Below, piece by piece: positions 14,205 through 18,484 of a stretch of DNA of 18,484 nucleotides (positions within the stretch are counted from its first letter, which is position 1; each line of letters starts with the position of its first letter). A program made the translations under genes and the position numbers. Origin of the DNA: an uncultured Christensenellaceae bacterium (lineage in GTDB: Bacteria > Bacillota > Clostridia > Christensenellales > Borkfalkiaceae); assembly GCA_910588465.1 (NCBI GenBank), contig CAJUOP010000028.1:1-18484 (forward strand). The letters are read 5' to 3'. A model generated the notes under the pieces. It had not been told where the DNA came from and ran no database searches. It was given only the letters and a program-made list of their open reading frames with translations.

Positions 14205-14561
14205 TTAAGAAATTACCGCGAGAACCGCATCCGATTCCACGTTCGCGCCCTTTGCCACCTGAAAGGTGACCGTACCGTCGCAGGGCGAGCCGATGTCGTT
14301 GTCCATTTTCATGGCTTCGAGCACGAGAATAGGCTGATCCTTTTTCACCTGCGCGCCGTTCGCAACCAACAGATTTTTAATCAGTCCGGGGAAGGGCGAC
14401 AGCAGCTTGGTGCCGTTCGCGCTTGCCGCGGGCGCAGGCGCCGCCGCGGGTTTTTCCAACATAACAGCTTTGGGTGCCGCGGGAGCCGATTGGGTCGCGC
14501 CCACTTCCTCTACCCCCACTTCGAATTGCTTTCCGTCTACCGTGATAATAAAATTACGCAT
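14205..14561 (-). CDS. Biotin carboxyl carrier protein (BCCP/1.3S type) of the Na+-pump complex
   Basis: Carries CO2 as carboxybiotin from the carboxyltransferase to OadB. 118 residues. A short N-terminal strand region (1-20) is followed by an Ala/Pro-rich flexible linker (about 24-48) and then the biotinyl domain from residue 53 with EAMKM at 82-86; K85 is the biotinylation site. AAGGAG lies 7 nt upstream of the ATG. Equivalent to the MmdC/GcdC or 1.3S carrier. No biotin protein ligase is in the window. Confidence 0.95.
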   Translation of the reverse strand: MRNFIITVDGKQFEVGVEEVGATQSAPAAPKAVMLEKPAAAPAPAASANGTKLLSPFPGLIKNLLVANGAQVKKDQPILVLEAMKMDNDIGSPCDGTVTFQVAKGANVESDAVLAVIS

Positions 14562-14585
14562 AAGGTACTCCTTAAAATTTTTATA

Positions 14586-14909
14586 TTATAATTTTTTAAT
14601 TCTTTTCACTACAAAATCGCACTTCACGTTTTCCTGTTCGAAATACATCGCGACCGCCGCGGTGATCGCCGCAACCGTTTGGGGAGAGAGCGTTTCCTCT
14701 CCGTCCGATGCCGCAACCGTTTCCGTCTGAGGCTTTTTCCCCTTTTTCACGCGGGGCTTGCGGGCGTTTACCTTTTTCATGATCAGTCCGAGAACGGAGA
14801 AAAACGCGACCAGCAACGCGATCCCCAAAAATACGAACAAAAATCCGAATACCGCATAAAACGCGCCTTCGCCCACGTCGAATTTGAACCAAGCAAGCAA
14901 GTTGAGCAT
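14586..14909 (-). CDS. oadG: Na+-pumping decarboxylase gamma subunit (OadG family)
   Basis: Small single-pass membrane subunit that holds the carboxyltransferase on the OadB pump. 107 residues. One transmembrane helix at about 15-44 (FYAVFGFLFVFLGIALLVAF) is followed by a strongly basic patch KKVNARKPRVKKGKK and an acidic/neutral linker. The last 35 residues (TVAAITAAVAMYFEQENVKC) resemble the cytoplasmic helix of OadG proteins. AGGAGG begins immediately after the stop of the upstream carboxyltransferase gene, so the two are tightly coupled. The position in the operon supports the call; OadG sequences are poorly conserved. Confidence 0.85.
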   Translation of the reverse strand: MLNLLAWFKFDVGEGAFYAVFGFLFVFLGIALLVAFFSVLGLIMKKVNARKPRVKKGKKPQTETVAASDGEETLSPQTVAAITAAVAMYFEQENVKCDFVVKRIKKL

Positions 14910-14918
14910 AACTCCTCC

Positions 14919-16274
14919 TTAACCGAGCGTCTGCAACGCGGCGATGAGATACTGTTTGATAAACTGCGGTTCTATCACGTCGTCGAGATAGCCTTCCTTC
15001 GCGGCATTCACGGGATCTGCGGTTTCGTCCGCATACAGCTTTGCAAGCTTGCCCGCATCGGCGTGCTTTTCCTGCGCGAACTCGATCTGCGCGCCCGCGC
15101 CGCTCTCGAACAGAGAAATCTGCGCGGAGGCAAGCGCGAAGTTATAATCGAATCCGACCGACTTCGCCGCGAACAGCGAGTAGCCGATCCCCACCGCTTT
15201 CCCTGTAACGACGGAAATTTTCGCCGTGTCGATCGCGTCGAGAATTGAAAGATATTCCGCGATTTCCTTTAATACCGCGCTGTCGTTTACGGCGAGCGAG
15301 GGTTCGATCCCCACGCAGTCGACGAACAGCACGAGCGGAAGCGAATAGCAGCAGGCAAGCTCGGCAAAGCCGCGGATCTTCTTTACGTTCGCGGCGTTTA
15401 ACGCCACGCCGTCGAATACGATCGCCGCAACCGCGATCCCGCCCGCGCGAGCCAACAGCGTTTTGACTTCCGGACAACAATTCGCGCCGATTTCCACGCC
15501 CTTTTCCAGCACGGAGACGAGCGCCTCCGCATTCACCGCCGCATTGAGCGCGGGAGCGGGTTCGTTCAGCTCCTCGTCTACGACCGCCGTATTCAGCAGC
15601 TCGGAAATTTCCATGATTTTAACGGCGGCTTCCTTGACGTCCGCCACAAGCAGAGCGGGCAGCCCCGCGTTTTTCAGCGCCTGATATCCGCCGACTTCCT
15701 CTTTCTTTAAATTCTTGCCCGCCTTGGCGGAAAGCACCAGCGGACTGCCCGTGCAAAGCGCGCTCTCCTTTTGGAAAAACACGAAGTCACACACCGAAGC
15801 GAGCGCGGCGGCGGAGCCGTAAACCTCGCCCTCCAAAATCGCAAACTGAGGTACGGTGCCCTTTAACTGTGTCGCCTTTAACAAAAGCTGCGCGATCCCT
15901 TCGAGCACGTTGACCCCCTCTCCTACCTGAACGCCCTGCGAGTGCAGCAGATAAATCACGGGGGTATTGTTCTTTTCCGCAGCGGAAAGCGTCTTTGCGA
16001 TTTTATCGCAATTTGCCTTGGAGAGCCCTCCCGAACGCACCGCAAAATTTTGCGCTACAATATAAAAGGGATACCCTCCGACCGTCGCAAACCCGGTTAC
16101 GACGCCCTCTCCGTCGGCATCCGCTTCATCATAAAACGCATTTTTGGAAAAGCTGAATGCGGCAAGCTCTACAAAGCTGTCCGCGTCGGCAAGTAAGGAA
16201 ATCTCATTGCGTACGGACGAGCCGAGCGCCTTTAAACGTTCCTTCCTTTCCCTTAACTGTTTAATTTTGTCCAT
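14919..16274 (-). CDS. Divergent acyl-CoA carboxyltransferase-like protein (MmdA/12S family)
   Basis: Crotonase-fold carboxyltransferase family, which in MmdA or 12S moves CO2 between an acyl-CoA and biotin. 451 residues against about 510 for typical MmdA. GVVTGFATVGGYPFYIVAQN (57-76) and SGGLSKANCDKI (81-92) align well with the family. The canonical SGGARIQEG loop reads SQGVQVGEG (112-120). The GGAVYSPA loop reads EVYGSAAAL (150-158). The C-terminal GGAY motif reads GIGY (361-364). These changes hit the glycines that form the CoA-carbonyl oxyanion holes. It may be a structural or regulatory relative, or act on another substrate. ATG after TGAGG; first gene of the operon, directly behind a good promoter. 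Confidence 0.75.
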   Translation of the reverse strand: MDKIKQLRERKERLKALGSSVRNEISLLADADSFVELAAFSFSKNAFYDEADADGEGVVTGFATVGGYPFYIVAQNFAVRSGGLSKANCDKIAKTLSAAEKNNTPVIYLLHSQGVQVGEGVNVLEGIAQLLLKATQLKGTVPQFAILEGEVYGSAAALASVCDFVFFQKESALCTGSPLVLSAKAGKNLKKEEVGGYQALKNAGLPALLVADVKEAAVKIMEISELLNTAVVDEELNEPAPALNAAVNAEALVSVLEKGVEIGANCCPEVKTLLARAGGIAVAAIVFDGVALNAANVKKIRGFAELACCYSLPLVLFVDCVGIEPSLAVNDSAVLKEIAEYLSILDAIDTAKISVVTGKAVGIGYSLFAAKSVGFDYNFALASAQISLFESGAGAQIEFAQEKHADAGKLAKLYADETADPVNAAKEGYLDDVIEPQFIKQYLIAALQTLG

Positions 16275-16323
16275 GGACTAACCTCACGTAATACTTTTAA
16301 AAACCAAATTTCCTACAAATATC

Positions 16324-16352
16324 ATTATACAACACATTTGTGCAAAAAGCAA
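16324..16352 (-). promoter_or_regulatory. Promoter of the Na+-pump operon
   Basis: TTGCTT (16347-16352), 17-nt spacer, TATAAT (16324-16329) on the minus strand. The -35 is 4/6 and the -10 is perfect. Start near 16317 gives a leader of about 43 nt. Confidence 0.7.
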
Positions 16353-16396
16353 GAGAAAAAGTCAAATATTTTTGCGGAAATTTTATCGTTTTTTCA

Positions 16397-16426
16397 CAAA
16401 ATAAAAGCCGCACCCGACGTGCGGCT
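16397..16426 (-). terminator. Intrinsic terminator after the VTT-family gene
   Basis: Stem AGCCGCAC/GTGCGGCT (16419-16426 and 16406-16413), 5-nt loop, then TTTATTTT on the minus strand. It lies 13 nt past the stop. Confidence 0.9.
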
Positions 16427-16439
16427 CAACGATATGAAT

Positions 16440-17456
16440 TTATTGCGTTTCGTCCCGCCGTTGCTGCGGGTCTTGTTTTTTCGGTACGCCCTTGGAAACG
16501 ATCATGCCGTCGGGCGAGACGATCTCCACCTGAAATTCGTCCTTTTTCTTCTTTTGCTCCACGCGCAGCTCGCGGTGGAACTTCTTGGCGAACCATGCAA
16601 GTATCTCGTCCGACTTTTTATACAAAAACACAAACAGCGCCGTGACGAGCACAAACAGCACCGCCCAAATCAAGATTCCCCACCAGGTATTAAACGGGAT
16701 CAGCGTAACCGAATAGCAGGTGGTAAAAATGGCAAGCACGCGCGAGACGAGGATTATTCCCGTAAACAGCCATACGGACATGGACGATATCCCCGCAACG
16801 AAGCACAGTACGTCGTCCGGAAATACGGGCAACAAAAACATGGCGGAAAGGAGCAGCTTATCCTTCCCCTTTATCTTTTTCAGCCATTTGTCGAGCGTTT
16901 CTTTTCCGATCAGCCAAGCGACGACGCGGTACCCCGCGTATCTCCCCACGAAAAACGCAACCAAGGAACCGAGCACGATCCCGAGCAGGCTGTAAATACT
17001 ACCGAGGAGCGGACCGAACAGCGCCGCGCCCGCCACGACAGTAACGGTGCTCGGAATGGGCAAAACGACCACCTGTAAAAATTGCAGGGTCACAAAGACG
17101 ACCGCCATCCACTTGCCCGAACGCTCGAGAAAGTTGGAAAACTCCTCCTTATCCTGCATGATCTCGAAAAATCCCGTGCGCAACAAAATATAGAACATCA
17201 CCGCGAATATCAAAATCAGCATATAAGCGGTAATACACGCTTTATAGACGACCTCTTTCCCGACGATATAAAAGGTAATATCGAGCGCAAGCAAAACCGC
17301 GTTCAGCGCGGTTCCGCCGAGGAGCGCAAACAAATAGAGCGGTTTGGACCAGCTGCCCGCGAAGTATTGCACGCAGAGCACGAGAAAGAGCTCCGCCGCG
17401 GCGGCAACCAAAAACATAATAATAATGTGTAGGGCAGTTTTCTGATTTTTCGTCAT
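16440..17456 (-). CDS. VTT-domain membrane protein (TVP38/TMEM64, DedA-like)
   Basis: Integral membrane protein of the VTT superfamily, whose members scramble or transport lipids; the substrate here is unknown. 338 residues, longer than the roughly 200-230 of minimal TVP38 proteins. Three N-terminal hydrophobic helices (about 8-32, 38-62, 70-94) precede the VTT core. The core shows LPIPSTVTVVAGAALFGPL (132-150), GSLVAFFVGRYAGYR (163-177, the G..GR re-entrant segment) and PVFPDDVLCFVAGISSMS (210-227). Further helices cover about 229-250 and 257-279. The C-terminal approximately 55 residues are charged and cytoplasmic (VEQKKKKDEF; ends RRDETQ). ATG after GGAGAGG. It lies downstream of rnhA with its own terminator. 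Confidence 0.88.
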   Translation of the reverse strand: MTKNQKTALHIIIMFLVAAAAELFLVLCVQYFAGSWSKPLYLFALLGGTALNAVLLALDITFYIVGKEVVYKACITAYMLILIFAVMFYILLRTGFFEIMQDKEEFSNFLERSGKWMAVVFVTLQFLQVVVLPIPSTVTVVAGAALFGPLLGSIYSLLGIVLGSLVAFFVGRYAGYRVVAWLIGKETLDKWLKKIKGKDKLLLSAMFLLPVFPDDVLCFVAGISSMSVWLFTGIILVSRVLAIFTTCYSVTLIPFNTWWGILIWAVLFVLVTALFVFLYKKSDEILAWFAKKFHRELRVEQKKKKDEFQVEIVSPDGMIVSKGVPKKQDPQQRRDETQ

Positions 17457-17498
17457 AACCTCTCCGCCGATTCGATTGAGCGAGATCCTCTATCCATT

Positions 17499-17504
17499 AT
17501 TATA
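17499..17504 (-). promoter_or_regulatory. Possible -10 element for the VTT-family gene
   Basis: A perfect TATAAT on the minus strand lies 42 nt before the start codon, in the gap after rnhA. No good -35 hexamer sits 16-18 nt upstream, so the promoter call is weak. Confidence 0.3.
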
Positions 17505-17525
17505 GCTGTTTTTTTCGAAAATATA

Positions 17526-17981
17526 TCAGTTTTGCGCGGAAAGCAGCGTAATCGCGCCCCGAGCCAACTCGTCGCAGCGGTTATTCAGTTCGTTATCCGA
17601 ATGCCCCTTTACCTTATGAAAGGTCACTTCGTGAACGCGGGTAAGGGACAGGAGCGCTTTCCACAAATCGTCGTTCAGCACGCGCTTTCCGTCCGCCTTT
17701 TTCCAGCCCCCTTTTTCCCAGCCGTAAATCCAGCCCTCCGTAAAGGCGTTTACCGTATAGGCGGAATCGCTGTAAACGTCCACCTTACAGGGAAATTTCA
17801 GCTGCCTTAACCCCTCGATCACGGCGGAGATCTCCATGCGGTTGTTGGTGGTCTCTTTTTCTCCGCCCGAAATCTCCTTTTTATGCTCGCCGAACAGCAG
17901 CACGGCGCCCCATCCTCCCGCGCCGGGATTGCCCGAGCACGCGCCGTCCGTATAAAGCGTTACGCTCTTTTTTTCGCCCAT
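17526..17981 (-). CDS. rnhA: Ribonuclease HI
   Basis: Cytoplasmic nuclease that cuts the RNA strand of RNA-DNA hybrids (R-loops, primers). 151 residues, standard for RNase HI. The four catalytic carboxylates are all present: D12 (YTDGACSGNPG), E50 (NNRMEISA), D72 (VYSDSAY) and D137 (NRCDELAR); H127 lies in KGHSDNELNN. A basic, Trp-rich handle region (GWEKGGWKKADGKR, 87-100) is present as in E. coli RNase HI. ATG with AAGGAG 8 nt upstream. The tRNA-Trp terminator ends about 22 nt upstream and no promoter fits between them. Confidence 0.97.
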   Translation of the reverse strand: MGEKKSVTLYTDGACSGNPGAGGWGAVLLFGEHKKEISGGEKETTNNRMEISAVIEGLRQLKFPCKVDVYSDSAYTVNAFTEGWIYGWEKGGWKKADGKRVLNDDLWKALLSLTRVHEVTFHKVKGHSDNELNNRCDELARGAITLLSAQN

Positions 17982-18002
17982 ACAGCTAACTCCTTATGAG
18001 AA

Positions 18003-18034
18003 ACAAAAAACGGCATCATATCTCTATGATACCG
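18003..18034 (-). terminator. Intrinsic terminator after tRNA-Trp
   Basis: Ten-bp stem (18025-18034 with 18011-18020, one G-U pair), 4-nt loop, then six T on the minus strand. It starts 2 nt after the tRNA CCA end. Confidence 0.9.
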
Positions 18035-18036
18035 TT

Positions 18037-18111
18037 TGGCAGGGGAGACGCGACTCGAACACGCAACCGACGGTTTTGGAGACCGCAACTCTACCATTGA
18101 GCTACTCCCCT
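18037..18111 (-). tRNA. tRNA-Trp (anticodon CCA)
   Basis: Full cloverleaf on the minus strand: acceptor AGGGGAG/CTCCCCT, D arm GCTC-AATGGTA-GAGT, anticodon stem GCGGT/ACCGT with loop CTCCAAA giving CCA, 5-nt variable loop, and T arm GCGTG-TTCGAGT-CGCGT. Discriminator G and an encoded CCA end (18037-18039). G73 is the expected bacterial tRNA-Trp discriminator. Confidence 0.96.
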
Positions 18112-18122
18112 GTGCGAGTTTC

Positions 18123-18151
18123 ATTATATAATAATATTTCCGTTCCGTCAA
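18123..18151 (-). promoter_or_regulatory. Promoter of tRNA-Trp
   Basis: TTGACG (18146-18151), 17-nt spacer, TATAAT (18123-18128) on the minus strand. Start near 18116 is about 5 nt before the mature tRNA. Confidence 0.88.
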
Positions 18152-18175
18152 GAAATTTTCGACGCGAAACACAAA

Positions 18176-18221
18176 AAATTAAAATATTTTCGCACGGCGA
18201 ACGTACTGCGGACTTTTCCGC
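18176..18221 (-). terminator. Weak terminator candidate after the SGNH hydrolase gene
   Basis: Two short hairpins follow the stop on the minus strand: GCGGA/TCCGC (18208-18221) and TTCGC/GCGAA (18189-18201). The second is followed by an AT-rich, T-heavy tract. Stems are only 5 bp, so termination is uncertain. Confidence 0.35.
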
Positions 18222-18484
18222 CTAAATTTTTACCGAGCGCTCCGCGCCGACGGCGCGCAAAAACGCGCGCGCAATTACAAGGCTTCCCACCGGTCCCGGG
18301 TGCACCCTGTCCCACGTGATATACGCGGGATAATAGTGCTTTAACAGCTCCTCGAACGCCTCCTGCAAATCTACACACAGAAAGCCGCGTTCCCTTGCGA
18401 CCTCTTTGAAAATCGCTCGGTATTCGTCCATGCGCTTGCGCATGGCGTCCTCCGGATTATTTTCCAGATAATAGGGCGTAAGCC
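18222..18484 (-). CDS. SGNH/GDSL-family hydrolase, C-terminal fragment (5' end outside window)
   Basis: SGNH hydrolases are Ser-His esterases or lipases, often acting on acylated sugars or lipids. About 87 C-terminal residues are visible; the frame is open to the right edge. It begins LTPYYLENNPEDAMRKRMDE, which resembles a family block before the last helices. The block V catalytic pair is present as ITWDRVHPGPVGSLVIARAF, with DxxH = D-R-V-H. The GDS nucleophile block lies outside the window, so substrate and any signal peptide cannot be judged. It ends in TAG at 18224-18222 and is followed by the tRNA-Trp promoter. Confidence 0.8.
   Translation of the reverse strand, partial: LTPYYLENNPEDAMRKRMDEYRAIFKEVARERGFLCVDLQEAFEELLKHYYPAYITWDRVHPGPVGSLVIARAFLRAVGAERSVKI

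Noticed and set aside
16275..16439. Riboswitch or T-box in the gap before the Na+-pump operon
   Set aside because: The gap holds a promoter, a short leader and the VTT terminator, with no conserved aptamer-like structure.
16338..17078. 246-codon plus-strand frame opposite the VTT gene
   Set aside because: Highly charged, motif-free antisense of a membrane protein, and it runs through the terminator of the minus-strand gene.

Overview
The window looks like chromosomal DNA of an anaerobic Firmicute of the class Clostridia, probably an uncultured gut lineage. The clues are the IspH-S1 (RpsA) fusion, the cmk-plsC-ispH gene order, a biotin-dependent Na+-pumping decarboxylase operon, a glgB-glgC glycogen pair, and textbook Gram-positive signals (AGGAGG ribosome sites, TTGACA/TATAAT promoters with 17-nt spacers, GC-rich terminators in AT-rich gaps). 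Assignment below class is a guess. Every gene I can support, and the tRNA, lies on the minus strand, so the order of transcription runs from high to low coordinates.

From the right edge: a 5'-truncated SGNH/GDSL hydrolase; tRNA-Trp(CCA) with its own promoter and terminator; rnhA (RNase HI); a VTT/TVP38-family membrane protein; then a five-gene operon with promoter and terminator (about 16.3 to 11.25 kb) encoding a divergent MmdA-like carboxyltransferase, OadG, a biotin carrier, OadB and OadA. Next come an HI0933-family flavoprotein, then a second complete operon (about 9.95 to 5.98 kb) encoding a chorismate mutase-CMP kinase fusion, PlsC and IspH-RpsA. Then htpG (Hsp90), a cold-shock protein gene with consensus promoter and terminator, murC, glgB with a strong promoter, and the start of glgC at the left edge. 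No stretch longer than 300 bases lacks a gene.

Most of this is housekeeping: nucleotide, phospholipid, isoprenoid and aromatic precursors, cell-wall synthesis, protein folding, RNA/DNA hybrid removal and glycogen synthesis. The Na+-pump operon couples decarboxylation to an ion gradient and unusually contains homologues of all three transcarboxylase subunits (12S, 5S and 1.3S) beside the OadB/OadG membrane pump.

Four things stand out. (1) An in-frame AroH-type chorismate mutase fused to CMP kinase with both active sites apparently intact. (2) The mixed transcarboxylase/Na+-pump operon, whose 12S-like subunit has lost canonical oxyanion-hole glycines. (3) The left edge, where the glgC start on the minus strand abuts an internal glgC segment on the plus strand: a fold-back that is either a chimeric contig end or an inversion. 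(4) Terminators packed tightly against the next gene, including one whose loop may hold the -35 box of htpG. I saw no phage, IS element, CRISPR or defence system.
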